A DNA stretch of 64,000 nucleotides from Pseudomonas ekonensis (lineage in GTDB: Bacteria; Pseudomonadota; Gammaproteobacteria; Pseudomonadales; Pseudomonadaceae), in assembly GCF_019145435.1 (NCBI RefSeq), contig NZ_JAHSTS010000001.1:2246001-2310000 (forward strand). The letters are read 5' to 3'. A program made the translations under genes and the position numbers. The notes beneath the pieces were generated by a model. It was not told the origin of the DNA. It ran no database searches and saw only the letters and a list, made by a program, of their open reading frames with translations. Below are positions 1 through 10,351 of this stretch, piece by piece; position 1 is the stretch's first letter, and the number at the start of each line of letters is the position of its first letter.

Positions 1-3
1 CGA

Positions 4-624
4 TCAGAGCCAATGCCAGAACCGGCTCCAGAACCCGCGATTCAAATCATCCTTGCACGCCGCGTATTGCTGGCCGTACATGTCCGAGCGGTTCTGCACC
101 TTGCGCGCCACCGGCGGCAGCCAAGCCTTGCCGGCATAAGTCTTCTGGCGAAAACCGCCCCAGCCTTCGTGGTAATTGAGGTACTGGTTGTAGGCGTCGT
201 ACTTGTACACGCCGTTGACCGAGGTGGTCTTGTCCATGTACCAGCCGACGAAGTCGATGGCATCGTCGAAGTCTTCACGGTCGGCGCCATGGCGGCCGGT
301 GCTTTTCTGGTAATCGGCCCAGACTTCATCCTTGGCCTGCGCATAACCCGACGCCGTCGTGACGCGGCCCCACGGGATCACCCACAACAGGTATTTGCGC
401 GGGGTCTTGGCATCGTAGCGGTAGCCGGACTCCTGATACATGATCGCGAACGGCACCTGGATCGGCACGCCCCAACGTTTCTGCGTGACTTGGGCGGCGT
501 CGTACCAATCGCTTTTCTCGCGGAAAATCTCGCAGAGGTTTTCCGGCGAGCGCGGCGGCGATGTTCCGCAACCGGTCAGCAGTGCCGCCAATACCAAAAG
601 TCCAGCCGTGCGCCCCGAATTCAA
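4..624 (-). CDS. Lipoprotein with lysozyme-like transglycosylase (SLT) fold
   Basis: A 206-residue protein that opens with a lipoprotein signal: a hydrophobic run ending in the lipobox LLTGC, with Cys19 as the predicted lipidation site. It should therefore be anchored in the outer or inner membrane facing the periplasm. The segment IMYQESGYR, with a Glu in the position of the catalytic acid, and the later YLNYHEGWGG resemble soluble lytic transglycosylase domains, which cleave peptidoglycan glycan strands. The start is a TTG at 624, because no in-frame ATG precedes the signal peptide. The stop lies at the very edge of the window, so the gene is complete. It probably is transcribed separately from the mtl operon upstream. 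Peptidoglycan cleavage is inferred from the fold only. Confidence 0.72.
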   Translation of the reverse strand: MNSGRTAGLLVLAALLTGCGTSPPRSPENLCEIFREKSDWYDAAQVTQKRWGVPIQVPFAIMYQESGYRYDAKTPRKYLLWVIPWGRVTTASGYAQAKDEVWADYQKSTGRHGADREDFDDAIDFVGWYMDKTTSVNGVYKYDAYNQYLNYHEGWGGFRQKTYAGKAWLPPVARKVQNRSDMYGQQYAACKDDLNRGFWSRFWHWL

Positions 625-668
625 AAGCCGTCATCCCGTCTTGAAAAAAAGGGCGCCAGTCTACGCGG

Positions 669-1607
669 TCAGGCCAACTGATGGCGATAAGGCAAATCTG
701 GACCGGTCTTGCTGCACGTCAGGGCGGCCGCCTGTGCGGCAAACCTGAGCATGGCGTCGATCTGGTCGCGTTGCAGATGCCGTACGCCGTCCACCGAATC
801 CAGTTCATGTTCGGTCAGCCAGGCGATCAACGCGGCCTGGAAGGTATCGCCTGCGCCGACGGTATCGGCGATCTGCACCGAACTGGCCGGCACCGACCAT
901 GAACCGTGGGCCCGGCTGAACACCGTCGCGCCTTCACCGCCTCGGGTGAGGAACACCGCTTGGCAACGGTGCGTGAGCCAGCCTTCGATCACCTGCTGCG
1001 GATCCTGCTCCGGATAGAGCAGGCGCAGATCCTCGTCGCTGACCTTGATCAGGTCGGCGTACCGCACCAGCGTCGCGATCCGCTCGCGCCACAGGTCGAT
1101 GTTCGGCTCGGGATTGAGGCGCACGTTGGGGTCGAGGGTGATCAGGCGTTGGCCGCTTTCGCGCTGCACCAGGGCGAGCAGGGTGTCGGCCACCGGCTGC
1201 ACCACCAGCGAGAACGAGCCCACGTGCAGGCCACGCACTTGCGGGCCGAGCGTCGGCAGGTGCGCCAGACTCAGCTGCCGATCCGCGCAGCCTTCGCCAC
1301 GGAAGCTGTAATGCGGCGAACCATTGGCGCCCACCGCGACCATGGCCAGCGTGGTCGGTGCGGCGAAATCCACCAGATAATCCGGGCTTACGCCTTCGTC
1401 CTGCAGCACCTGCCGCAGACGCCTGCCGAGGTAGTCGGTGGACAGCCCGGCGAACAGCGCCGAGTCCACGCCGAGGCGGCGCAAGCCCACCGCCACATTG
1501 AACGGCGAGCCACCGGCAATCGCCTTGAAATTGACTTTCGATGCCTGTCCGCCGGCATCGTCTTCGCTGAAGAAATCGAACAGCGCTTCGCCACACACCA
1601 GGTACAT
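669..1607 (-). CDS. mtlZ: PfkB-family fructokinase of the mannitol operon
   Basis: A 312-residue carbohydrate kinase of the PfkB/ribokinase family, expected to phosphorylate fructose to fructose-6-phosphate after MtlD has oxidised mannitol. The N-terminal motif GGSPFNVAVGLRRLG and the C-terminal signature DTVGAGDTFQAA, which carries the catalytic Asp, are both present. The reading frame extends further upstream to 1703, but that part lies inside mtlY and does not look like protein of this family. The ATG at 1607, which begins MYLVCGEALFDFF, fits family starts and has an AGAGAG ribosome site. It is the last gene of the operon, 13 bases after mtlY. Confidence 0.93.
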   Translation of the reverse strand: MYLVCGEALFDFFSEDDAGGQASKVNFKAIAGGSPFNVAVGLRRLGVDSALFAGLSTDYLGRRLRQVLQDEGVSPDYLVDFAAPTTLAMVAVGANGSPHYSFRGEGCADRQLSLAHLPTLGPQVRGLHVGSFSLVVQPVADTLLALVQRESGQRLITLDPNVRLNPEPNIDLWRERIATLVRYADLIKVSDEDLRLLYPEQDPQQVIEGWLTHRCQAVFLTRGGEGATVFSRAHGSWSVPASSVQIADTVGAGDTFQAALIAWLTEHELDSVDGVRHLQRDQIDAMLRFAAQAAALTCSKTGPDLPYRHQLA

Positions 1608-1620
1608 AGTTGTTTGCTCT

Positions 1621-3117
1621 CTATAAGGTTGCGACATGCTGTCGATAGCGTTCATAGGCCTGTTGGAACGCCGCGACGTTGGCGGCGACCGGCAGGGTCT
1701 CACTGTTCAGGTCGAGCTTCACGCAGCGCTCGCACAGGTCGGCCAGGGTGTCTTCGAGGCCGCAGGACCAGGACTTGCACCACGCTGCCTGAATCGCCGC
1801 GCCCAGGGCGGCGGCTTCGCTTTGCCCGGTGCAGATCACTGGGGTGTTCATGATGTCGGCGACGATCTGTCGCCACACCGCACTTTTCGAGCCGCCGCCG
1901 ATCAGGCAAATGCTGCGGCTTTGTAAACCATTCTGGCGCAGCAGATCCAGCCCGAAACGCAATCCGAAGGTGGTGCCTTCGACGGCGGCGCGGCACAGGT
2001 TGGCCGGCGTCAGGTTGTCCAGGGTCAGGCCGTGCAGGCTGCCGGTGGCATGGGGCAGGGGCGGCACGCGCTCGCCGTTGAAGAACGGCAGCAGGCTCAC
2101 CCCGTCCGCGCCGATGGGGGCCTGGGCCACGAGGGCGTTGAACCGTTCGAGATCGAGGCCGAGCAGTTCGCGAATCGCGCCGGTGGCGTTGGTCAGGTTC
2201 ATGGTGCAGATCAGCGGCAGCCAGCCGCCGCTGGAGGAGCAGAACGTGGCGACCGAGGCATCCGGGCTGACCTGCGGCTGGTCGGCGTAGGCGCAGACCG
2301 TGCCGGAGGAGCCGAGGCTCATGGTGATCGTTCCCGGCCGGATGTTGCCGGTGCCGATGGCGCCCATCATGTTGTCGCCGCCGCCGCTGGACACCTGCGC
2401 GTCGGGGTTGAGGCCCAACTGTTCGGCGATTGCCGGCAGGATCGTGCCGACCGGCTGGTGGGCGTCGATCAGTTCCGGCAGCGCTGCTTGCAGGCGACCG
2501 CTGGGGTCGATGTCGCGCAGCAGCTGCAGGTCCCATTGGCGGGTGCGCACGTTGAAGTAGCCGGTGCCGGACGCTTCGCCGTATTCGCTGCAGGCGCGGC
2601 CGGTGAGCCAGAAATTGAGGTAGTCGTGGGGCAGCAGGATCCGGGCGATGCGGGAGAACACCGCCGGATGCTGCTCGCAGGTCCACAGCAGTTTCGACAC
2701 GGTGTAGCCCGGTGCGATGACGAGGCCCAGGCGCTCCAGCGAACCCTGCTCGCCGCCCAGGTGGGCGAGCAGGCGGTCGTTTTCCGCCGTGGTTTCGGTG
2801 TCGCACCACAGCTTGGCCGGGCGCAGCACTTGGCCGCCATCGTCCAGCAACACCAGACCGTGCTGCTGGCCGGAGACGCCGATGCCGAGGATCGCCTGGC
2901 CGTCCACGCCGGCCGCCTGCAACGCCTGGCGGGTGGCTTGGGCGAAGGCGTCCAGCCATTGGCCGGTGTCTTGCTCGCGGCGGCCGTTGGCGCCGCTGAT
3001 CATTGTGTGGCCGGCGGAGCCCTGGCCCAGCACGGCGCCGCTGGCGGCATCGAGGATGAGGGCCTTGGTGCCCTGGGTGCCGCAGTCGATGCCGAGGAAA
3101 AGTTGCGGGTGGGTCAC
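1621..3117 (-). CDS. mtlY: Xylulokinase of the mannitol/arabitol operon
   Basis: A 498-residue FGGY-family kinase that would phosphorylate D-xylulose formed from D-arabitol by the polyol dehydrogenase. It shows the N-terminal phosphate-binding motif GIDCGTQGTKA, the substrate-site segment GVSGQQHGL, and the C-terminal ATP-site motif GGGSKSAVWRQ; the length is normal for xylulokinases. The start is a GTG at 3117 preceded by GAGGAT at good spacing. A 177-base gap that holds a REP palindrome separates it from mtlD upstream, which could reduce its expression relative to the transporter genes. It sits between mtlD and mtlZ as in other fluorescent pseudomonads. Confidence 0.95.
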   Translation of the reverse strand: MTHPQLFLGIDCGTQGTKALILDAASGAVLGQGSAGHTMISGANGRREQDTGQWLDAFAQATRQALQAAGVDGQAILGIGVSGQQHGLVLLDDGGQVLRPAKLWCDTETTAENDRLLAHLGGEQGSLERLGLVIAPGYTVSKLLWTCEQHPAVFSRIARILLPHDYLNFWLTGRACSEYGEASGTGYFNVRTRQWDLQLLRDIDPSGRLQAALPELIDAHQPVGTILPAIAEQLGLNPDAQVSSGGGDNMMGAIGTGNIRPGTITMSLGSSGTVCAYADQPQVSPDASVATFCSSSGGWLPLICTMNLTNATGAIRELLGLDLERFNALVAQAPIGADGVSLLPFFNGERVPPLPHATGSLHGLTLDNLTPANLCRAAVEGTTFGLRFGLDLLRQNGLQSRSICLIGGGSKSAVWRQIVADIMNTPVICTGQSEAAALGAAIQAAWCKSWSCGLEDTLADLCERCVKLDLNSETLPVAANVAAFQQAYERYRQHVATL

Positions 3118-3179
3118 GGAAAGATCCTCAAGGTGTGGGAACCGTTGTCTTGATCATGCCCTGCGGTGCCCGGGCTGCC

Positions 3180-3207
3180 GCCATCGCTGGCAAGCCAGCT
3201 CCCACAG
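3180..3207. repeat. REP palindrome between mtlD and mtlY
   Basis: The stretch contains the core TGGCAAGCCAGCTCCCACAG, in which CTGGC and GCCAG can pair. The same core recurs at about 7860 and, in variant form, near 24500. This is the typical repetitive extragenic palindrome of fluorescent pseudomonads. It lies inside the mtl operon and may affect mRNA decay or translation between the genes; that effect is inference. Confidence 0.85.
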
Positions 3208-3294
3208 GGATTGGCGGGGCACTTGAGGGTGATGTGAGCGTTGCGGCCTGCGGTGCTTGGCCTGGCGATGACGTGAGCCGCGGCACCGCAAGAC

Positions 3295-4767
3295 TCAACC
3301 CAACACCCGTTCCAGCGTCCGCGAAACCCCCACCTCCCGCAAGCTGTCGCAGCACCACTCGAAGGCCGCCACGAACTCAGGCGATTGGGTCACCGCCGTG
3401 CCGAAAATCTCCTCCACCCCCAGCAACCGCTGGCTGATCAGTCCGTCATCGGCCACCAGCGCCTGGCAGAACGCCGCTCGGGGATCGGGAATCGGGTAGG
3501 TCCGGCCTTGCTCGTCCACACCTTTGAGGTACATCGCCCAAGCCGCCACCACCAGCGCCGCCCGTTTGGTCTCTCGGCCGTCGGCGATCAAGCGGTTGAG
3601 GGTCGGCACGGTGAACTTGGGCAGCTTCGACGAGCCGTCCGAACACACCCGCTCCAGTTGGTCGGCAATCGCCCGGTTGGAGAACCGCGCCACCAGCGTG
3701 TCCTTGTACTCGCTCAGGTCGATGCCCGGCACCGGCGCCAGTTGCGGGGTGACGTCCAGGTCCATGTAGGCGCGCATGTAGCGCACGAACAGCGGATCGG
3801 CCATGGTCTCGTGCACGAAGCGATAGCCCTTGAGGAACCCCAGATAGGTCAGGGCCAGATGGCTGCCGTTGAGCAGTTTGATCTTCATCTCTTCGTAGGG
3901 GGTGACGTCGTCGGTGAACTGCACGCCGACCTGTTCCCAGGCCGGGCGGCCGTTGACGAACTTGTCCTCCAGCACCCATTGCACGAAGGGCTCGCAGACC
4001 ACCGGCCAGGCGTCGTCCACCGCGTGCCTGTCGGCCAGTTGCAGGCGATGCGCGGTGCTGGTCATGGGGGTGATGCGGTCGACCATGGCGTTGGGAAAAC
4101 TCACCTGAGCGGCGATCCAGTCGTGCAGCTCCGCGTCATGCAGTGCGGCATAGGCCAGGAGCGCCTTGCGGGTGACCGCGCCGTTGTGCGGCAGGTTATC
4201 GCAGGACATCACGGTGAACGCCGCCGTGCCCGCTGCGCGCCGCCGGGCCAGCGCCGCGCAGAGGAAGCCGAACACGGTCGTCGGCTGTTCGGGGTGCGCC
4301 AGGTCGTGCCGGATCGACGGCAGGTGTGCCATGAACTCGCCGGTGCTGTCGTCGATGCAGTAGCCGCCCTCGGTGATGGTCAGCGAGACGATGCGGATCT
4401 GCGGGTCGGCCAGTCGGGCGATCAGGGCTTGCGCGCCGTCTTCGGCCAGCAGCATGTCGCGGATCGCGCCGATGACGCGCACCTGCGTGTCGTCGCCGTC
4501 GCCGAGCTCGAACAGGGTGAACAGATAGTCCTGTTCCTTGAGGTCGTCGCGGGCGCGGCGGTCTTCGGTGCGCAGGCCGACGCCGCAGATGGCCCAGTCC
4601 AGCGCTTGTCCGGTGTTCATCAGCGCATCGGTGTAGTACGCCTGGTGGGCGCGGTGGAAGCCGCCGACGCCGATGTGGGCGATGCCCTGGCGCAGGTCGC
4701 CGAGGCCGTAGGCCGGCAGTTTCACTTCGGCGGCGAGGCGGTTGAGGTTCTGGCGGTTGAGTTTCAT
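3295..4767 (-). CDS. mtlD: Mannitol/polyol 2-dehydrogenase
   Basis: A 490-residue long-chain polyol dehydrogenase that oxidises mannitol to fructose, and in this operon type also glucitol and arabitol, with NAD. The nucleotide-binding motif is HIGVGGFHRAHQ. The catalytic signature of this family, Lys-x4-Asn-x2-His, is visible in KLLNGSHLAL. It is a cytoplasmic enzyme that acts right after uptake by MtlEFGK. The frame is open to 4806, but the ATG at 4767, giving MKLNRQNLNRL, leaves 16 bases after the mtlK stop and matches the family start. Products pass to MtlZ (fructose) and MtlY (xylulose). Confidence 0.96.
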   Translation of the reverse strand: MKLNRQNLNRLAAEVKLPAYGLGDLRQGIAHIGVGGFHRAHQAYYTDALMNTGQALDWAICGVGLRTEDRRARDDLKEQDYLFTLFELGDGDDTQVRVIGAIRDMLLAEDGAQALIARLADPQIRIVSLTITEGGYCIDDSTGEFMAHLPSIRHDLAHPEQPTTVFGFLCAALARRRAAGTAAFTVMSCDNLPHNGAVTRKALLAYAALHDAELHDWIAAQVSFPNAMVDRITPMTSTAHRLQLADRHAVDDAWPVVCEPFVQWVLEDKFVNGRPAWEQVGVQFTDDVTPYEEMKIKLLNGSHLALTYLGFLKGYRFVHETMADPLFVRYMRAYMDLDVTPQLAPVPGIDLSEYKDTLVARFSNRAIADQLERVCSDGSSKLPKFTVPTLNRLIADGRETKRAALVVAAWAMYLKGVDEQGRTYPIPDPRAAFCQALVADDGLISQRLLGVEEIFGTAVTQSPEFVAAFEWCCDSLREVGVSRTLERVLG

Positions 4768-4783
4768 CGGATCGGTCTCGCAG

Positions 4784-5887
4784 TCAGGCGGCCGCGCGCA
4801 GGGCACGGGTAAGCGCCACGCCGTCGGCGTCGAACAGGTGGCAGTGGCTGGCGTTCAGGCGCAGGTTCAGGGTTTCGCCGTAACGGCTGGCCAGGTCGCC
4901 GCGCACCCGCAGGGTGAGGGGCTCGCCGGAGGCGGTGCGGACATGGCAGTAGGTGTCGCTGCCCAGGCGTTCGCTGACGTCGGCGGTGACGGTCAGGGTG
5001 CAGTCGCCGGGCTGGGCCAGTTCCAGGTGCTCGGGGCGGATGCCCAGGGTCACGGCGCTGCCCACGCTCAGGTTGGCGGCATTGAGCGGCAGGCTGATGC
5101 GGGTGCCGGCGTCCAGCGAGACCTCGCAGCCCTGCGCGTCGATGCGTGCCACCGTGCCCTTGAGGAAGCCCATCTTCGGCGTGCCGAGGAAGCCTGCGAC
5201 GAAGAGGTTGACCGGATGGTGGTAGAGGTCCAGCGGCGAGCCGACCTGTTCGATCCTGCCGCCGTTGAGCACCACGACCTTGTCGGCCATGGTCATGGCT
5301 TCGACCTGGTCGTGGGTCACGTAGATCATTGTGGCCTTCAGGTCCTTGTGCAGGCGCAGCAGCTCCAGGCGCATCTGCACGCGCAGGGCGGCGTCGAGGT
5401 TGGACAACGGCTCGTCGAACAGGAAGATCTTCGGGTTGCGCACGATGGCCCGGCCGATGGCTACGCGCTGGCGCTGGCCGCCGGAGAGTTGCTTGGGCTT
5501 GCGCTCCAGCATCGGCCCCAGTTCGAGGATGCGCGCCGCCTCGGCGACTTTCTTCTCGACCTCGGCCTTCGGCACGCCGGCCAGGTCCAGGGCGAACGAC
5601 ATGTTCTTGCGCACGCTCATGTGCGGGTACAGGGCGTAGGTCTGGAACACCATCGCCAGATCGCGCTTGGCCGGGCTCACTTCGGTGATGTCGCGGCCGT
5701 CGAGTTCGAGGGTGCCGCCGCTGACTTCTTCGAGGCCGGCGATCAGCCGCAGCAGGGTGGACTTGCCGCAGCCCGACGGGCCGACGAACACCACGAACTC
5801 GCGGTCGTTCACTTCAAGGTCGATGCCCTTGATGATGGAAAAGCCTTCGAAGCCTTTTTGCAGATTCTTGATTTTCAGGTTGGCCAT
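4784..5887 (-). CDS. mtlK: Polyol ABC transporter ATP-binding subunit
   Basis: A 367-residue MalK-type ATPase that powers polyol uptake with MtlF and MtlG. Visible motifs are Walker [10 protein letters not shown] at residues 37-45, the ABC signature [14 protein letters not shown], Walker B IFLFDEP, and the switch His in YVTHDQ. A C-terminal TOBE-like regulatory region of about 120 residues follows, as in sugar-importing ATPases of the CUT1 class. A GGAGG ribosome site precedes the ATG. It lies 56 bases after mtlG. Confidence 0.95.
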   Translation of the reverse strand: MANLKIKNLQKGFEGFSIIKGIDLEVNDREFVVFVGPSGCGKSTLLRLIAGLEEVSGGTLELDGRDITEVSPAKRDLAMVFQTYALYPHMSVRKNMSFALDLAGVPKAEVEKKVAEAARILELGPMLERKPKQLSGGQRQRVAIGRAIVRNPKIFLFDEPLSNLDAALRVQMRLELLRLHKDLKATMIYVTHDQVEAMTMADKVVVLNGGRIEQVGSPLDLYHHPVNLFVAGFLGTPKMGFLKGTVARIDAQGCEVSLDAGTRISLPLNAANLSVGSAVTLGIRPEHLELAQPGDCTLTVTADVSERLGSDTYCHVRTASGEPLTLRVRGDLASRYGETLNLRLNASHCHLFDADGVALTRALRAAA

Positions 5888-5943
5888 GAGGATGGGCCTC
5901 CGCTATGTCTTGGCTTTGGTGTTGAAGTGGGTAGGGGCCGGGT

Positions 5944-6774
5944 TCATTTCACGGCGCCGAACGACAGGCCGCGCACCAACTGTTTCTGGCTGATCCAGCC
6001 GAAGATCAGGATCGGCGCGCAGGCCAGGGTCGAGACCGCCGACAACTTGGCCCAGAACAGCCCTTCGGGGCTGGAGTAGGAGGCGATCAGCGCGGTCAGC
6101 GGCGCGGCTTTCGACGAGGTCAGGTTCAGCGACCAGAACGCTTCGTTCCAGCACAGGATCAGCGACAGCAGCACGGTGGAGGCCAGGCCGCCCTTGGCGA
6201 TGGGCAGCAGCACGCGCAGCATTTCCTGGGGCAGGGTGGCGCCGTCCAGGCGGGCGGCTTCGAGGATGTCCCGGGGAATGTCCTTGAAGTAGGTGTAAAC
6301 CATCCAGATCACGATCGGCAGGTTGATCAGGGTGTAGATGGCGATCAGCGCGATCCGCGTGTCGAGCAGGCCGAACTGCTTGGCCAGCAGGTAGACCGGC
6401 ATCAGCACGCCCACCGGCGGCAGCATCTTGGTGGAGAGCATCCACAGCAGCGTGCCCTTGGTTCGTTGAGTCTCGTAGAACGCCATGGAGTACGCCGCCG
6501 GCACTGCGATCAGCAGGCACAGGGCGGTGGCGCTGAACGAGATCACCACTGAGTTCCAGGCGAAGCTGAAGTAGTCGCTGCGCTCGTTGATGTGCAGATA
6601 GTTCTCCAGCGTCGGGCTGAAGATGAACTGCGGCGGCGTGGCGAACGCGTCGATTTCGGTCTTGAAGCTGGTCAGCGCCATCCAGAGGATCGGGAAGAAG
6701 ATCACGATGGCGATGGCCCAGGCCAGGGTGCCGAGCAGCAGGCTTTGCAGGCGGCGCGATTGTTGAAGGGTCAT
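5944..6774 (-). CDS. mtlG: Polyol ABC transporter inner-membrane permease
   Basis: A 276-residue MalG-type permease with about six hydrophobic segments and the cytoplasmic EAA loop EAARLDGATLPQEM, the contact point for the ATPase MtlK. It pairs with MtlF to form the membrane channel. An open frame runs upstream to 7173, but that extension overlaps mtlF and reads as arginine-rich antipattern sequence. The ATG at 6774, starting MTLQQSRRLQSLLLG, is 8 bases after the mtlF stop and is the believable start. Confidence 0.95.
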   Translation of the reverse strand: MTLQQSRRLQSLLLGTLAWAIAIVIFFPILWMALTSFKTEIDAFATPPQFIFSPTLENYLHINERSDYFSFAWNSVVISFSATALCLLIAVPAAYSMAFYETQRTKGTLLWMLSTKMLPPVGVLMPVYLLAKQFGLLDTRIALIAIYTLINLPIVIWMVYTYFKDIPRDILEAARLDGATLPQEMLRVLLPIAKGGLASTVLLSLILCWNEAFWSLNLTSSKAAPLTALIASYSSPEGLFWAKLSAVSTLACAPILIFGWISQKQLVRGLSFGAVK

Positions 6775-6782
6775 GGCAGGCC

Positions 6783-7709
6783 TCAGGCTTTGTCGGTCAG
6801 GTTTTTGCCGATCATCCGCACCAGGACGATCGCGGCGATGTTGGCGATGACCACGGCGATCAGGCCGCCCGCCGACGCCATGCCGACGTCGAACTGAACC
6901 AGCGCCTGGTTGTAGATCAGGTAGGCGAGGTTGGTCGAGGCGTAGCCGGGGCCGCCGTTGGTGGTGGTGAAGATCTCGGCGAACACCGACAGCAGGAAAA
7001 TGGTCTCGATCATCACCACCACCGCGATCGGCCGTGCCAGGTGCGGCAGGGTCAGGTGCCAGAAGATCGCGACGGGGCCGGCGCCGTCCAGGCGGGCGGC
7101 TTCCTTCTGTTCCTGGTCCAGGGACTGCATGGCGGTCATCAGGATCAGGATCGCGAAGGGCAGCCATTGCCACGAGACAATGATGATGATCGACAGCAGC
7201 GGGTAATGGGCCAGCCAGTCCACCGGCTGCGCGCCGAACAGCTTCCAGAGGTAGGCGAGGATCCCGGACACCGGGTGGAAGATCAGGTTCTTCCAGATCA
7301 GCGCGCCGACCGTGGGCATGATGAAGAACGGCGAGATCAGCAGTACCCGCACCAGGCCCCGGCCGAAGAACTCGCTGGCCTCCAGCAGGGCGCTGATCAG
7401 CACGCCGAACACCACGCTGATCAGCAGCACGCTGCCCACCAGCAGCAGGGTGTTGGCGGCGCCCGGCATGAAGCCCGAATCGGTCAGGAAGTAGGTGAAG
7501 TTCTCCAGTCCCGTGAACTCGTTCTCACCGGGGTAGAGCAGGTTGTAGCGGATCATCGAAAAGTACAGGGTCATGCCCAGCGGCACGATCATCCACAGCA
7601 GCAACAGGGCCACCGAAGGGCTGACCAGATACCAGCCGGGATTGGCCACGCGGCTTTTGCGCCGGGGCTGCGACAGGTCGATGTGGGCTTTGGCAGTTGA
7701 AGTATTCAT
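6783..7709 (-). CDS. mtlF: Polyol ABC transporter inner-membrane permease
   Basis: A 308-residue MalF-type permease with six or so membrane segments and the EAA loop EAARLDGAGPVAIFW. It forms the channel with MtlG for polyols delivered by MtlE. Two starts are possible: GTG at 7718 or ATG at 7709; neither has a strong Shine-Dalgarno sequence, and I prefer the ATG. It is separated from mtlE by 189 bases that carry an inverted REP pair, which suggests that the binding protein is made in excess over the permeases, as is common for binding-protein operons. Confidence 0.94.
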   Translation of the reverse strand: MNTSTAKAHIDLSQPRRKSRVANPGWYLVSPSVALLLLWMIVPLGMTLYFSMIRYNLLYPGENEFTGLENFTYFLTDSGFMPGAANTLLLVGSVLLISVVFGVLISALLEASEFFGRGLVRVLLISPFFIMPTVGALIWKNLIFHPVSGILAYLWKLFGAQPVDWLAHYPLLSIIIIVSWQWLPFAILILMTAMQSLDQEQKEAARLDGAGPVAIFWHLTLPHLARPIAVVVMIETIFLLSVFAEIFTTTNGGPGYASTNLAYLIYNQALVQFDVGMASAGGLIAVVIANIAAIVLVRMIGKNLTDKA

Positions 7710-7777
7710 GGTGATCACAACCGTTTGGGTGCAGGTACATGTTCAGGAGAGAAAACCTTCCTGACATTGACGCGATC

Positions 7778-7885
7778 CCTGTGGGGGCTGCGGTGCGACG
7801 ATTCGACTTGCCAGCGATAGCGATGCAACGGCCGGCAGCAATGTTGACTGTGCTGACGCCATCGCTGGCAAGCCAGCTCCCACAG
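7778..7885. repeat. Inverted REP pair between mtlE and mtlF
   Basis: Two REP units face each other. The first, at about 7778-7825, begins CCTGTGGGGGCTGC and ends CTTGCCAGCGAT. The second, at 7858-7885, is its inverse, reading ATCGCTGGCAAGCCAGCTCC followed by CACAG. Together they could fold into a large hairpin in the mtl transcript, downstream of mtlE. Such pairs (REPINs) are typical for fluorescent pseudomonads. Confidence 0.85.
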
Positions 7886-7898
7886 GTTGAGTGGCGGG

Positions 7899-9209
<1,311 letters not shown>

Positions 9210-9294
9210 CGTGCACTCCTTTTCTGCGCCCGGCAGGCGGCAGAAGGACGGTTATTGTTTTTGTGTCTTCCGGGAGCAGGAAGAATGTGCACTG

Positions 9295-9360
9295 ATTACA
9301 ACGTTCCGGCGCCGGGCTGACAAATCATCCCTAGCACTCAGACCGATACTTTTTTGCACT
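9295..9360 (-). promoter_or_regulatory. Putative mtlE promoter with tandem activator sites
   Basis: Read on the minus strand, TTGTCA (9323-9318) and TGTAAT (9300-9295) are separated by exactly 17 bases and fit a sigma-70 promoter. Just upstream are two similar 18-base elements that start with AGTGC: 9360-9343 (AGTGCAAAAAAGTATCGG) and 9338-9321 (AGTGCTAGGGATGATTTG). Their offset is 22 bases, two helical turns, and the nearer one touches the -35 box. Tandem direct repeats of this spacing next to -35 are the usual operator layout of AraC/XylS activators, so binding of MtlR is a reasonable inference. Confidence 0.65.
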
Positions 9361-9403
9361 GGCTGTTGAGGCCCGGATGGAACCGGTATTGAACCTGCGG
9401 GAA

Positions 9404-10309
9404 TCAGCCCAGGTTCTGCTCGGTCAGGCGCTGCACCACCAGCCGCCGGTAGTGCGAAGGCGTCATGCCCTTGAGCTGCTGGAAGCGCCGGTTGAAGTTG
9501 GAGATGTTGTTGAAGCCCGACTCGAAGCACACCTCGGTCACCGGCTTGTCGCCGTCGGCCAGCAGTTCGCAGGACTTGCTGATCCGCAGCCGGTTGACGA
9601 ACTCGATGAAGTTGCGCCCCGTGGCTTGCTTGAACACCCGGCTGAAGTAGGTGGGCTTGAGTCCCAGGTGGTCGGCGACTTCCTCCAGCGTCAGCTCCCG
9701 GGCGTAGTGGGCGAAGATGTAGTCCACCGCGCGGTTGGTGCGGTCGATGTTGTGCTCGTCCGCCAGTTGCGGGGTGGTGGCGCCGGACAGCAACTGGTAG
9801 TCGTCGCAGGTCGCCAGCAGCTCCATCAGGATGAAGAAATGGCCGAGGCGGGTGGTGCCGCGGGTGTCGGCGATCTTCTGCATCAGCGGCATGGCCTGGC
9901 GGATCGTGTGCGGGCAGCGGAACTCGATGCCGTACTGCGCCCGTTCCAGCAACGGCGTGAGGCTCTTGAGTTCGGCGAACACCTGAAAGCCGCTTTCGAA
10001 CAGCTCGTCGGTGAAGTTGACCAGCATGTCGCGCTTCTCCACCACTTCGTCCTCGGCGACCTGGCTGATCCAGTTGTGCGGCAGGTTCGGACCCGTGAGG
10101 AACAGCGTCTGCGGGTGGAAATTGCCGATGTAGTCACCGATGAACACCTTGCCTGAACTGGCGACGATCAGGTGCAGCTCGTATTCCTTGTGAAAGTGCC
10201 AACGCACCAGCGGGCACGGGAAACCGTGCTGGCGGTAGATGATGGACAACCCGTTGTGGTCATCCATCAGCTCATAGGAAGGGTCGGTCACGCGGGCTGT
10301 TCGGGTCAT
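9404..10309 (-). CDS. mtlR: AraC/XylS-family activator of the mannitol operon
   Basis: A 301-residue regulator with an N-terminal cupin-like sensing part (WHFHKEYELHLIV) and a C-terminal double helix-turn-helix of the AraC type (LEEVADHLGLKPTYFSRVFK, followed by the RLRISKSCELL segment). It lies directly upstream of mtlE on the same strand, with a 194-base gap that contains the mtlE promoter. MtlR is known in P. fluorescens as the polyol-responsive activator of mtlE-Z. Here both position and sequence type agree with that role. Confidence 0.92.
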   Translation of the reverse strand: MTRTARVTDPSYELMDDHNGLSIIYRQHGFPCPLVRWHFHKEYELHLIVASSGKVFIGDYIGNFHPQTLFLTGPNLPHNWISQVAEDEVVEKRDMLVNFTDELFESGFQVFAELKSLTPLLERAQYGIEFRCPHTIRQAMPLMQKIADTRGTTRLGHFFILMELLATCDDYQLLSGATTPQLADEHNIDRTNRAVDYIFAHYARELTLEEVADHLGLKPTYFSRVFKQATGRNFIEFVNRLRISKSCELLADGDKPVTEVCFESGFNNISNFNRRFQQLKGMTPSHYRRLVVQRLTEQNLG

Positions 10310-10351
10310 GGCTGGACGCCTTTATGGTCGTTGCCCGCGGATCATGCCCCG

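Noticed and set aside
625..668. Terminator after mtlZ, from the T run on the minus strand
   Set aside because: The T run is real, but only a weak GGCGCC stem precedes it, so I do not call a terminator.
5944..7173. Extended mtlG reading frame of 409 codons
   Set aside because: The first 133 codons overlap mtlF and lack membrane character; the ATG at 6774 gives a normal permease.
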